Assembly (NCBI RefSeq): GCF_030376615.1
Contig: NZ_JARRAB010000004.1
Location: 1-64,000 of the forward strand
Length of the DNA stretch: 64,000 nt
DNA from: Pseudomonas sp. sp1636
GTDB lineage: Bacteria > Pseudomonadota > Gammaproteobacteria > Pseudomonadales > Pseudomonadaceae
Direction: 5' to 3'
How positions within the stretch are numbered: position 1 is the first letter of the stretch; every line of letters starts with the position of its first letter. This document shows, one piece after another, positions 47,872 through 58,046 of this stretch. Under the pieces are notes generated by a model. The model did no database searches and was not told the DNA's origin. It saw only the letters and a program-made list of their open reading frames with translations. Made by a program: the position numbers and the translations under genes.

Positions 47872-47968
47872 GCTGTCCTCCAGGTGGATAAGGCTCGCCA
47901 TGGTGAGCCCTCGATAATGGTGTACGGTCCGGCGCGATAGTCCGCCAGGATAACCTGCCTCACAAGGG

Positions 47969-47984
47969 AGCAAATTGCATGCCA
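47969..47984 (-). promoter_or_regulatory. Sigma-54 promoter of glnA
   Basis: TGGCATGCAATTTGCT on the minus strand matches TGGCAC-N5-TTGCW with one substitution, keeping the invariant GG (-24) and GC (-12) twelve bases apart. It predicts transcription from about 47958, leaving a leader of about 87 bases to the glnA ATG. Confidence 0.85.
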
Positions 47985-48057
47985 GTGCACGGGAATGGGC
48001 TGAGTGGCTGAAACTCAGGTGTGGCGAGGCTTGCGCGGAACAGGAGACACAATTAAT

Positions 48058-48103
48058 GCACCAAAATGGATCCTTGCAAACCTTGTGCGCACCAATTGAG
48101 TGC
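48058..48103. promoter_or_regulatory. Two NtrC-binding sites upstream of glnA
   Basis: GCACCAATTGAGTGC (48089-48103) and GCACCAAAATGGATC (48058-48072) match the NtrC consensus GCACY-N5-GGTGC, the first nearly fully and the second in one half. Their centres are 31 bp apart and fall about 107 and 138 bp upstream of the predicted glnA start. From memory the E. coli glnAp2 enhancer sites are at -108 and -140. Confidence 0.82.
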
Positions 48104-48152
48104 GTTGCGGTGGGGTGGTGGTATTTTTGGTCAAAGCTTGCACAATTTCCGC

Positions 48153-48158
48153 TATAAT
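48153..48158 (+). promoter_or_regulatory. Likely -10 box of thiI
   Basis: An exact TATAAT 42 bp before the thiI ATG. The -35 match is poor (TTGGTC with a long spacer), so the promoter may be weak. It lies 50 bp past the distal NtrC site of the divergent glnA. Confidence 0.5.
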
Positions 48159-48200
48159 CCGCGCCCCTGTTTTTTAGCCGTCTCGGTATGCGCTGTTTTA

Positions 48201-49655
48201 ATGAAACTGATCGTTAAAGTCTTTCCAGAAATCACCATCAAAAGCCGGCCGGTGCGTAAGCACTTTATCCGGCAATTGGCGAAGAACATCCGCTCGGTGC
48301 TGCGCGATCTCGATCCGCAGCTGCTGGTTAGCGGTGTGTGGGACAACCTGGAAGTCGAAACGGCGATCAGCGAGGCGAAAACCCTGCAGGCCATGATCGA
48401 GCGGCTCAGCTGCACGCCGGGGATTACCCATTTTCTCCAGGTCGACGAATACCCGCTGGGCGACTTCGACGACGTGCTGGACAAATGCAAGACGCATTTC
48501 GCCGACCAGCTGCCGGGCAAGATCTTCGCCGTGCGCTGCAAACGCGCCGGCAAGCATGCGTTCAGCTCGATGGACATCGAGCGCTATGTCGGCAGCCAAT
48601 TGCGCCAGCAATGCGGCGCGGCCGGGATCGACCTGAAGCAGCCCGAAGTCGAAGTGCGCATGGAAATCCGCGACCAGCGCCTGTTCGTGATCCATAACCA
48701 GCACCAGGGCCTGGGCGGTTACCCGCTGGGTTCGCTGGAGCAGACCCTGGTGCTGATGTCCGGCGGTTTCGATTCCACGGTCGCCGCCTACCAGATGATG
48801 CGCCGTGGCCTGGTCACCCATTTCTGCTTCTTCAACCTCGGCGGCCGCGCCCACGAGCTAGGGGTGATGGAAGTCGCCCATTACCTGTGGCAGAAGTTCG
48901 GTCGCTCGCAGCGCGTGCTGTTTATCAGCGTGCCCTTCGAGGAAGTGCTCGGCGAGATTCTCGGCAAGGTCGACAACAGCCAGATGGGCGTGATCCTCAA
49001 GCGCATGATGCTGCGCGCCTCCACCCACATGGCCGAGCAGTTGCAGATCAATGCGCTGGTCACCGGCGAGGCGATTTCCCAGGTTTCCAGCCAGACCCTG
49101 CCGAACCTCTCGGTGATCGACTCGGCCACCGACATGCTAGTGCTGCGCCCGCTGATCGCCAGCCACAAGCAGGACATCATCGACACCGCCAGCGCCATCG
49201 GCACTGCCGAGTTTGCCAAGCACATGCCGGAGTATTGCGGGGTGATCTCGGTGAACCCGACCACCCGGGCGAAGAAAGACCGCATCGAACACGAAGAGCG
49301 TCAGTTCGATATGGCGATTCTCCAGCGCGCCCTCGAACGCGCGACCTTGCTGCCGATCGACAAGGTGATCGACGAGCTGGGCAAGGACGTCAAGGTCGAG
49401 GAAGTCAGCGAAGCCCTGGCCGGTCATGTCATCATTGATATCCGCCACCCCGATGCCGCCGAAGAGCAGCCTCTCGAGTTGCCCGGTGTCGAAGTGCAAA
49501 CGCTGCCGTTCTATGCCCTGAACAGCCGCTTCAAAGAGTTGGATGAGAATCGTCAGTACCTGCTGTATTGCGACAAGGGTGTGATGAGCCGTCTGCATGC
49601 CCACCACCTGCTCAGCGAGGGACATGCCAATGTGCGCGTTTATCGTCCGGCATAA
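48201..49655 (+). CDS. thiI: ThiI, tRNA 4-thiouridine synthase / thiazole sulfur-transfer enzyme
   Basis: A 484-residue enzyme starting [20 protein letters not shown] (ATG 48201). It has an NFLD and THUMP domain (about 1-165), a PP-loop ATP pyrophosphatase ([20 protein letters not shown], about 180) and a C-terminal rhodanese domain with the persulfide Cys in [10 protein letters not shown]. It forms s4U8 in tRNA and, through its rhodanese domain, donates sulfur to thiamine thiazole. It is divergent from glnA, with a 330-bp shared control region between. Confidence 0.96.
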   Translation: MKLIVKVFPEITIKSRPVRKHFIRQLAKNIRSVLRDLDPQLLVSGVWDNLEVETAISEAKTLQAMIERLSCTPGITHFLQVDEYPLGDFDDVLDKCKTHFADQLPGKIFAVRCKRAGKHAFSSMDIERYVGSQLRQQCGAAGIDLKQPEVEVRMEIRDQRLFVIHNQHQGLGGYPLGSLEQTLVLMSGGFDSTVAAYQMMRRGLVTHFCFFNLGGRAHELGVMEVAHYLWQKFGRSQRVLFISVPFEEVLGEILGKVDNSQMGVILKRMMLRASTHMAEQLQINALVTGEAISQVSSQTLPNLSVIDSATDMLVLRPLIASHKQDIIDTASAIGTAEFAKHMPEYCGVISVNPTTRAKKDRIEHEERQFDMAILQRALERATLLPIDKVIDELGKDVKVEEVSEALAGHVIIDIRHPDAAEEQPLELPGVEVQTLPFYALNSRFKELDENRQYLLYCDKGVMSRLHAHHLLSEGHANVRVYRPA

Positions 49656-49816
49656 GACGCCGGGGTTGAATGGCGGCAGCATCCGCCATCGCCCTCCCGA
49701 CTGCAGGCGGGGGTGAAAGCCGCCGCGCTTTTACACCGTCTGGCCGAATTCGTATTTAGTTAATCTCCGCCGCGTAGACTATGCGGCAAACCGAATCCTC
49801 TGATCGAGATACACAA

Positions 49817-51637
<1,821 letters not shown>

Positions 51638-51656
51638 TCCTGAGGCCCGGTGACTG

Positions 51657-51693
51657 AAAAGCCCCCGTCAACCTGAGTTGGCGGGGGCTTTTT
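51657..51693 (+). terminator. Terminator of typA
   Basis: AAAAGCCCCCGTCAACCTGA continues to GTTGGCGGGGGCTTTTT. The stem AGCCCCCGTCAAC / GTTGGCGGGGGCT is nearly perfect, with A and T runs at either end. Confidence 0.94.
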
Positions 51694-51735
51694 GCATGTG
51701 CACAGTAACTATCAGTTGGGCAGCAAGGGGGCGTA

Positions 51736-51936
51736 TTAGCGTCTATCTCGTTTGGGTAGCTTGGCTAGCAGAGCTTCCACCCAGGTGGCTGCCCGCTTCT
51801 GCAGTTGTTCATGCCGGCAGTGTGGGCAGTGCTCGGGCCATTCGTCAGGGAATATGGCGTCGCTGCGCGACGCCAGAGTGTATTGCCAATTGCACTTGGG
51901 GCAGACCAGGGTAATGGGCGCGGGACGTATTGGCAT
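51736..51936 (-). CDS. Small zinc-ribbon-like protein (left edge of island 2)
   Basis: A 66-residue protein from the ATG at 51936 (the frame is open six codons further). Two Cys pairs, LVCPKCNW and EHCPHCRHE, could bind one zinc. A basic helical end follows (LQKRAATWVEALLAKLPKRD). It resembles the gene at 59219 in CxW...S/EHCPxCR...L..R.AT. Function is unknown. Its start lies 5 bp after the stop of the 46-residue gene, so the two and the broken GYF gene were one transcript. Confidence 0.65.
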   Translation of the reverse strand: MPIRPAPITLVCPKCNWQYTLASRSDAIFPDEWPEHCPHCRHEQLQKRAATWVEALLAKLPKRDRR

Positions 51937-51941
51937 AGGTC

Positions 51942-52082
51942 TTACTCTTGGCACGTCGCGGGCTGGCCGGTCTGTTGCCGCTGCTCTTTTTCGCGTTTGA
52001 GCGAGCTGTATTCCCGATATAGCTCATAGCTCTTTTGCCCTACAACGAACAAGCCGATTGCAGCGAGTAGGTTCTTCAGCAT
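51942..52082 (-). CDS. 46-residue single-pass membrane protein
   Basis: ATG 52082 is preceded by AAGGAG eight bases upstream. The protein starts MLKNLLAAIGLFVVGQKSYE (membrane helix) and continues LYREYSSLKREKEQRQQ, a charged coiled-coil-like tail ending in Cys-Gln-Glu. The strong ribosome site, the coherent helix-plus-tail design and the operon position (between the GYF gene and the zinc-ribbon gene, with 16 and 5 bp gaps) support it. No family is recognised. Confidence 0.6.
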   Translation of the reverse strand: MLKNLLAAIGLFVVGQKSYELYREYSSLKREKEQRQQTGQPATCQE

Positions 52083-52098
52083 CTCGAGTGCTCCTTGG

Positions 52099-52661
52099 TT
52101 AGGCAATCAGTGCCAGCACGAAACAAACCAGCCAGACGATAAAGTAGGCCAGGTTCTGCTGCAGGTGTTGGGCGCGCTGGTAGAGATAGACCGGTACCAG
52201 CCAGACCCAGCCTTTGAAGCGCGCGGTGTTGTGTCCGGCCTTCTGCAGGCGTTTTTCATCGAAGATGCCCAGCAGAATGTTCAAGGCCAGGGTGATATAC
52301 CAGTAACCACCTTCAACCACCTTCTGCCATGACCTTTTCCGCGCGGAACTCGTTGTCATGGATGGCGAACGCCAGCATCCACTCCAGCATGTAGCCAATC
52401 ATAGGTGCGAAGGCCAGTACCCAGACCAGGGTATTGTTCACAAGCTGTCCCGCCAGGGGCGGTGGGTTCTGTGTACTCAGGTGCTGACGCAACTCGGTAT
52501 CGCCCCCCCAGGCGCTGCCAGTCATCGAAGCCTTGCTTCCAGACTAGGCTGCTGCGATTCAGGGTGTCCGACTCGATCAGACCGGCCAGTTCTAACGCTG
52601 AGGCAGCGCGCTTGCGCTCGCCCTTATCTTCGTAGAACCAGCCTTCATCCATGTTGTGCAT
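52099..52661 (-). pseudogene. GYF_2-domain membrane protein broken by two small indels
   Basis: From an ATG at 52661 with AAGGAG six bases before it, the frame starts MHNMDEGWFYEDKGERKRAA and holds a GYF_2 domain (SLVWKQGFDDWQRLGG). At 52503-52509 a run of seven G (minus strand) shifts the frame; one G fewer restores DTELRQHL and the membrane part (LVNNTLVWVLAFAPMIGYML). At about 52310-52330 GAAGGTGGTT is present twice in tandem; removing one copy joins KVMAEGG to YWYITLALNILLGIFDEKRL and the last helices. Removing both insertions (1 + 10 bp) leaves exactly 552 bp, 183 codons plus stop. Confidence 0.82.
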
Positions 52662-52830
52662 GGCGTACTCCTTGGGCGTAACGGTGAGGGAGAAACCTGT
52701 CTCGGCAGGTTGGCTCCAGTATCCAGGCAGGGGGCGACAGATCATGTCGCGCATTCTGCAATCAGGCTGATCAGTGGCTGCGGGCAGCCGCCTGCAGTAT
52801 CGTCGTGCCATCACAACAAGGAGAGAGAAC

Positions 52831-53481
52831 ATGCAGTACGCAGTATTGAAGGCGCGGCATCGGCAGGAGCGCGACCAGCAACAGCCCAATCTGAGCCTGC
52901 GCGTGCACCGTGCCCTGAGTTGGTTGAACCGCGCCGAGCAGAGCGATGACGTCGATGGCCGTTTTATCTTCCTGTGGATCGCCTTCAATGCGGCCTATGC
53001 CACCGAGATCGATGAAGACCATCGTCTGTCCGAGCAAGGCGCATTCCGGGCTTTTCTGGAAAAGCTCTGCGCCATGGACAGCGGCAAGCGCATTGACGGG
53101 CTGGTCTGGAAGGAGTTTTCCGGAAGCATTCGCCTGCTGCTGGATAACCCCTACGTCTTTCAAAGTTTCTGGGAGCACCAGTGCGGCAAGATCAGCGAGG
53201 CGGACTGGAAGGAGCGCTTCGCCATTGGCAAGAAACGCGCCCAGACGGCCCTGGCCGGGAGCAATACGCCGGCATTGCTCGGGGTGGTGTTCAACCGCAT
53301 CTACACCTTGCGCAACCAGTTGATCCACGGAGGTGCCACCTGGGGCGGCTCGGTCAACCGCCAGCAGCTCAGAGATTGCACCAGCCTGATGAGCAAACTG
53401 GTGCCGCTGGTTATCGAGTTGATGATGGATAACCCGGATAGCTTGTGGGGGGAGGCTTGTTATCCGGTGGTGACGGGATAA
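52831..53481 (+). CDS. HEPN-motif protein, facing the leo operon
   Basis: A 216-residue cytosolic, largely helical protein starting MQYAVLKARHRQERDQQQPN (ATG 52831, GGAGAG six bases before it). The segment IFLWIAFNAAYATEI and, near residues 161-166, RNQLIH (R-x4-H, in LRNQLIHGGATWGGSV) are typical of HEPN or Apea-like HEPN domains, many of which are RNases in defence and toxin systems. It is convergent with leoA. Functional linkage to the leo genes is only inferred from position. It could also be an independent house gene. Confidence 0.68.
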   Translation: MQYAVLKARHRQERDQQQPNLSLRVHRALSWLNRAEQSDDVDGRFIFLWIAFNAAYATEIDEDHRLSEQGAFRAFLEKLCAMDSGKRIDGLVWKEFSGSIRLLLDNPYVFQSFWEHQCGKISEADWKERFAIGKKRAQTALAGSNTPALLGVVFNRIYTLRNQLIHGGATWGGSVNRQQLRDCTSLMSKLVPLVIELMMDNPDSLWGEACYPVVTG

Positions 53482-53599
53482 CGGCGGGCTAGCCGTGGCC
53501 CGCACTTAAGTCAGTGTCATTCGGCCGCGACTCTGATCCTGAGTGCTTTTCTATGTGTGGGTGAATTCGGGGGAGTGACGGGTTGTTATTGGGGGGGTG

Positions 53600-53629
53600 G
53601 CCGCCAGTGTTCGACACCTGGCGGCTTTC
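53600..53629 (+). terminator. Hairpin between the HEPN gene and leoA
   Basis: GCCGCCAG TGTTCGACAC CTGGCGGC is a perfect 8-bp stem followed by TTTC on the plus strand. It lies in the 157-bp convergent gap, ten bases beyond the leoA stop on the other strand, and could serve both genes. The T-tract is short. Confidence 0.6.
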
Positions 53630-53638
53630 AAGTCTCAG

Positions 53639-55384
53639 TTAAGCAGTCACCTCTAGCATTGAAGACTCTGTCGTACTCGGAAGCGCCAAGGCGCTTAGTT
53701 TTTCTTGCACTCGAATGAGTTTTTTCTGGCTGGAGCGGATGAATTCCGAGCGTTCATCAACAGCTGCGACGATCTTTTCAAACTCTTTGAGTTGTGGGGC
53801 AAAGAAGTCGAGCAGTTTTTCATCGTCGCCAATAAGGTCGTAGATGTCCTTGAACGAACTCTTGATAACGGTTGCGATGGAGTCTTTGGCGGTCTTCAGT
53901 TCCTGCTCAAGTTCATGGGCCTTGTAGGCACCGAGAAGATCCGAAGTCAGGTTGAAGGCTGCACCAGCGGGGCCAGCCCACTTGGAAATGGCGCCGGCAA
54001 TCTTGGTCGCCTGCCACGGTTTGAACTTGATTGCCACTCCGGTCAGTTTGCCGAGCGTATCGCGTGCGGCAAATACTGCCCCCTTGATGATGTCTGGGCT
54101 CAGGTTGGCAATGCCTTTGGCTGCGCCGCCCATGGACTTGAGTGCGCCCTCGCTCATGGCATTGAGGAAGCTTTCGCTTGAGTTAAGCTGACGGCCGATG
54201 TCTTGGGAGATTCGGCTGGTGACTTTGGATGACTGATCGAATGAACGATCGATGGCGGCTTTGATCTTCAGGTTGAGTTTGTAGCCGACGCCCTCTTCGG
54301 TGTAACCGATCTCGTCTTCGAGGAAACCACGGATATCCTCCAGCGACAGCGGCCGAAGCTTACCCAACATACCGTTTTCGATATTCTGCAGCTCCTCGAA
54401 AAGCTCGCCTGCAAGGCGTTTGACTTCTCGGCGGCCTTTGGAAATATCCTGGTTGATGCGCGCGGATTCCTCGGCGTTCTGTTGCGCAAAGGAACTCAGC
54501 CTGCTCAGTTGGTCTTCGGCCCTGATGACGTGCTGGCCCACCACATCGCGCACGACATCCATGCCTGTCTTGGCAATCAATACCGCCGGTACATTGTCCT
54601 GCAGGATACGGGTGGTCATGGCTTTCAGATCGTTGATCCGTGAACGGCTCTCGTATTGTTCGGGTTTGCCGAACCAGTACGCCAGCCCTCGGCCGTTGGG
54701 GTTCGAGGCTAGGCAGACGATGTTCAGGCGCGCCAGTTCGTCCGGGGTCAGGTTGGCTGCCCGCTGGAGCTTGACCTTCAGGTTGTCCTTCTTGATGGTG
54801 GCCTGAGTATCGAACAGCGCCTGTTCAGTTAGGTCGGTCACTTCATCCATCTTGTTGATTACGAAGACCGTCGAAGACAGTTTGTTCAAGTCCCGTAGGA
54901 TCCATTTGGCGATCGCGCTGTGGCTTTCCTTGAGGGGGTTGGTGGCGTCCACGACATAGAGAATCAGGTGCGCCTCCGAGATATAGCGTTTGGTGAGGTC
55001 TTCATAAATCACCTGTTCGCCGTCAACCGTCTTTTCCTTGTCGCCGAACAGCCCGGGGGTGTCGACGATTTCACACTTGCCTGGCAGCCCTTCCGGGGTG
55101 TAGACCGCCAGGCGGTCGGAGGACTCGTCCATGTCAATCTTCATGTCGGCCATCACGTTACCCAGCCAGGCTGCGACCACGCTGGTCTTGCCGTCGGAAA
55201 AGGCGCCCAGCAGCGCAATGCGCAGCGCATCGGCTTCGATCGCTTTTACTGCGTCGTCGATCTTCTGCAGTTCTGTCTCGACGTCAGCGCCCATCTCTCT
55301 CAGCTCGTTCAATACCGCCCGAAGCTGATCCAGGCCTTTGATCGCCGCCTGCTTATCAACATTGAATTGCGTGAATTGTTCCAT
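53639..55384 (-). CDS. leoA: LeoA-like bacterial dynamin GTPase
   Basis: A 581-residue large GTPase. G1 is GAFSDGKT (60-67, in RIALLGAFSDGKTSVV), G3 is DTPG (108-111, in CEIVDTPGLFGDKEKTV) and G4 is NKMD (177-180). The C-terminal 300 residues are helical with coiled coils and a hydrophobic Ala/Gly-rich segment (GPAGAAFNLTSDLLG). It resembles LeoA of enterotoxigenic E. coli and the LeoA component of the Eleos anti-phage system. As in all dynamins it should bind or remodel membranes. Its start overlaps leoC by 29 bp; it is the last gene of leoB-C-A. Confidence 0.8.
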   Translation of the reverse strand: MEQFTQFNVDKQAAIKGLDQLRAVLNELREMGADVETELQKIDDAVKAIEADALRIALLGAFSDGKTSVVAAWLGNVMADMKIDMDESSDRLAVYTPEGLPGKCEIVDTPGLFGDKEKTVDGEQVIYEDLTKRYISEAHLILYVVDATNPLKESHSAIAKWILRDLNKLSSTVFVINKMDEVTDLTEQALFDTQATIKKDNLKVKLQRAANLTPDELARLNIVCLASNPNGRGLAYWFGKPEQYESRSRINDLKAMTTRILQDNVPAVLIAKTGMDVVRDVVGQHVIRAEDQLSRLSSFAQQNAEESARINQDISKGRREVKRLAGELFEELQNIENGMLGKLRPLSLEDIRGFLEDEIGYTEEGVGYKLNLKIKAAIDRSFDQSSKVTSRISQDIGRQLNSSESFLNAMSEGALKSMGGAAKGIANLSPDIIKGAVFAARDTLGKLTGVAIKFKPWQATKIAGAISKWAGPAGAAFNLTSDLLGAYKAHELEQELKTAKDSIATVIKSSFKDIYDLIGDDEKLLDFFAPQLKEFEKIVAAVDERSEFIRSSQKKLIRVQEKLSALALPSTTESSMLEVTA

Positions 55385-57098
55385 GAGGCATTTTCTCCAA
55401 TTGATTTTTAGTACGGTCCATCAATGCCATCTGCTGCTTGATGATATGCAGGGGGCGGGTCAGGGATGCATGGATATCGTTTACCTGACCGAGGATTTTT
55501 CCCTCGATCTGACTGCGAACGGGAGCGAGCAGGTTTTTCAGATCTTCGCGCAGTGAACCGATGGCTTGAGCGCGCGCCTCGTCGATCTTTTCCTGAACGC
55601 TGGCCTGGGCTTTGCGAATACGTTTTTCCTTGCCAACGAAGATTTGCACGGCACTGATCAGAACGCCCAACAGGGCGCCGGCCACCGCGCCAATGATGTT
55701 ACCGATGACGGGGAATAATGTGCCGATTGAGGCGCCCCCCAGGGCATAGGAACCGATGTTGAACGCCATCCAGCCATAATCGCTAAGGTCCAGGCCAAGA
55801 CCCAGCTCGGGGGGCTTGTAGGAAACGTTCAGGTCGCCGTCTGCGAAGGTGAGTGCCTGCTCGAATTCAACCCGCGAGACATCCTCCAACAGCCGTTGCA
55901 TGGCCTGGACAAGGTCGTCTTGCAACTCCGTCAGGTACTTGGCGAACTGCGTCTGCAGATCCTCTTTCAACTGTTCCTGGCGATCCCGAAACGCGCGTTT
56001 GATCTTGCTTGAGATGATTTCGTTGTCGCCGAAATTGTCCTCGACGGTAGTGTCAGCGGCCGCGCTCAGGTCATTGAACAGTCCGCTCCAGAGATTCTTT
56101 CGGCCCGCCGTCACGAGCCGCTCGAACGTCTCCAGTGCGTCTTTGACGGCGGTGCGGCATTTGTCGAATTCCGGCTCGGTCTTGGCCACGAACGCCTCGT
56201 GGCTGGCGTGGAGTTCTTGCAGGATGCCGAGATTTTCCACCAGCAACTCATGCACCTTGGTCTTGTTGCTTTCGATCATGTCCTCTTTGAACGTCCCTAG
56301 CTTTCCATGAAGCACCCGGGCGACCGACTTGATCTGGCTGAATTCGTACATAGCCTTCGAGGATGGGAAACGCTTCCGGTAACTACGCTGCTGAATGACC
56401 AGATCCTGAGCCCGGGAAGGGTGAATCGTGGTATTCCCGGTCTTGGTGTCTGTCGCTAGAGACGAGAAGGCCAGCAGCCCTTGGACGCAGTGACCTTGCT
56501 GCATGGCCTCGGTGCCGAGCACTGACTCAAGCACGTCCACGGTTTGGCGCAAGGCTTTTGCCGAATCCCCGTGGCTTTCGAGGGTTTGCCGGTCTTCCTC
56601 ATCCTCATAAGCGTCGCCATTACCGCGCACGTTCAGCAAGGGGCACACTTGAGTGCCGAGGCGCAAATAGGATCGAATCTTCTGCGCCGTGGCCTTCTCA
56701 GGCTTCTTGTTGGTGCCGTTTACGTAGAACACCAGATGCGCCTTGGCCACCGCTTCACGGACCAGATGGGCGTATTTGCCTTCGTCGCCCTCGATGCCGG
56801 GCACATCAATCAACTGGAAGCGTTTACCCTTGTAATTGAGGGTGTAGAACGTGTTGCCTTTGGTGAAGTCCGCTTCGCCCGTGCCGATGATTCGGCCGTC
56901 TATCCGCAGTGCCAACGCCTTTTGCCGTTCATGTTCCACGATCCCGGAAAAAAGACCGGTCAGTCGATGGTTCAGCACTTCGTCCAGGGAGGTCGAGGTC
57001 ACCTCGATGGGTGTAAAGGGCCGTTTGGCAATGAGCTCCTCAGGTGCAGAGGTTAAGGTCGCTTCATCAAACAACTCGTCCAGTTCAACTCCGCTCAT
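55356..57098 (-). CDS. leoC: LeoC-like dynamin half, GTPase part lacking the P-loop
   Basis: A 580-residue protein. It contains the G3 motif DVPG (98-101, in FQLIDVPGIEGDEGKYAH) and the flanking GTPase strands (AHLVFYVNGTNKK), and a poor G4-like LLNVRGNGD, but no GxxxxGKS before it. The missing P-loop is found in the gene just upstream (leoB). The middle is a coiled coil, and residues about 440-490 hold a Gly/Ala-rich hydrophobic hairpin (ASIGTLFPVIGNIIGAVAGA) suited to membrane insertion. It starts 1 bp after leoB, with GGAG six bases before the ATG, and overlaps leoA by 29 bp. Confidence 0.75.
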   Translation of the reverse strand: MSGVELDELFDEATLTSAPEELIAKRPFTPIEVTSTSLDEVLNHRLTGLFSGIVEHERQKALALRIDGRIIGTGEADFTKGNTFYTLNYKGKRFQLIDVPGIEGDEGKYAHLVREAVAKAHLVFYVNGTNKKPEKATAQKIRSYLRLGTQVCPLLNVRGNGDAYEDEEDRQTLESHGDSAKALRQTVDVLESVLGTEAMQQGHCVQGLLAFSSLATDTKTGNTTIHPSRAQDLVIQQRSYRKRFPSSKAMYEFSQIKSVARVLHGKLGTFKEDMIESNKTKVHELLVENLGILQELHASHEAFVAKTEPEFDKCRTAVKDALETFERLVTAGRKNLWSGLFNDLSAAADTTVEDNFGDNEIISSKIKRAFRDRQEQLKEDLQTQFAKYLTELQDDLVQAMQRLLEDVSRVEFEQALTFADGDLNVSYKPPELGLGLDLSDYGWMAFNIGSYALGGASIGTLFPVIGNIIGAVAGALLGVLISAVQIFVGKEKRIRKAQASVQEKIDEARAQAIGSLREDLKNLLAPVRSQIEGKILGQVNDIHASLTRPLHIIKQQMALMDRTKNQLEKMPHGTIHAIQC

Positions 57099-57099
57099 C

Positions 57100-57795
57100 T
57101 CAGGCTCCTGCCAGCTTCATGAGTACTGCCGCAGTGGCTGCTCCGAGGATGAGTCCGCCAGTGGCGAAAAGGATCAGCTTTATCCTGATACTGGAATTGG
57201 CCTGTTCCTGGGCAAGTCGCAGGCGTTGGGCGGATTCCTCCTGCTCTGCCTTCAGTCGGGCGCTGGTTTCCTGCTCGGCATGTTGGGTTCTGGCATCAGC
57301 CTCGGCTTCGGCGATCCGATTCCTGGCTGTAGCTTCGTCCAGCAAAATCTGGGAAAGCTTGGCCATTCCATGATTGATGGCAGTGATTTCTGCTGCATAT
57401 TCCGCATAAACCGCGTTCAATCCTTCGCGCAGCCGTTCGATATGATCGGCCAGGGCACTCTCGAACTTCTCCAGGTCGTGGGCGTGCTGTTCCAGCAATG
57501 CTTGCCGGGATTCCTCCTTGAACAAAATGCGCAACGACTCGATGATCGTGCTCTTGCCCGCGTTGGTTTCGCCAAAAAATGCCATGGTGAACATGTCCCA
57601 CTCGGCATGGGTCTTCAGCTGGACGAGTTCACCATCGAAGCGGGCTTGGATGCCGCGGAGCTTCTCAGTCATGTTGCCAAGCTCGCGCTTGCCGTCTTTG
57701 TGTTCGACATTCAAATCCAGAATATCCGCCATGGCGCTGGCGATGCTGTCGGAAACGTCGGAGTACAGGCGGTTGAGATCTTGAGGCGCGTTCAT
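57100..57795 (-). CDS. leoB: LeoB-like dynamin half carrying the P-loop
   Basis: A 231-residue protein started at MNAPQDLNRLYSDVSDSIAS (ATG 57795, AAGGA seven bases before). A P-loop GETNAGKS (75-82, in AFFGETNAGKSTIIESL) is followed not by switch motifs but by a long coiled coil (about 100-200, rich in Glu/Ala/Gln) and a C-terminal membrane helix (LILFATGGLILGAATAAVLM). The remaining GTPase motifs are in leoC, which follows after one base. The two products probably form one GTPase. In related systems the two may be fused (LeoBC). Confidence 0.75.
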   Translation of the reverse strand: MNAPQDLNRLYSDVSDSIASAMADILDLNVEHKDGKRELGNMTEKLRGIQARFDGELVQLKTHAEWDMFTMAFFGETNAGKSTIIESLRILFKEESRQALLEQHAHDLEKFESALADHIERLREGLNAVYAEYAAEITAINHGMAKLSQILLDEATARNRIAEAEADARTQHAEQETSARLKAEQEESAQRLRLAQEQANSSIRIKLILFATGGLILGAATAAVLMKLAGA

Positions 57796-58025
57796 TGCTG
57801 TTCCTTGTGTTAATGCTTGATTCAGCCCCGTTGCGCAAACACTAATGTCCAAGGCTGTTTATCGGACGATTTGGTTTTCCTGCTGGGCTTAGACCTAAAG
57901 GCTCAAACCAACACGTGCGCGACGCTGACGGCGACGGTGTCCACTGCGCGCTGTGTTTGATGGGACATAGGTCAAGAACCCACTTTTCATCGCCGTTGTA
58001 CTTCTCCTAAACGCCCCGTTCTCAA

Positions 58026-58045
58026 AGTGCAGGTACACCCGCACT
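58026..58045. repeat. Inverted repeat behind the WYL gene
   Basis: AGTGCAGGTACACCCGCACT is an almost perfect palindrome (arms AGTGC.GGT / ACC.GCACT) directly after the WYL gene stop and 230 bp before leoB. It may be a weak terminator of the WYL gene or an operator. The space 57796-58025 has no gene and no obvious promoter boxes. Confidence 0.5.
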
Positions 58046-58046
58046 C

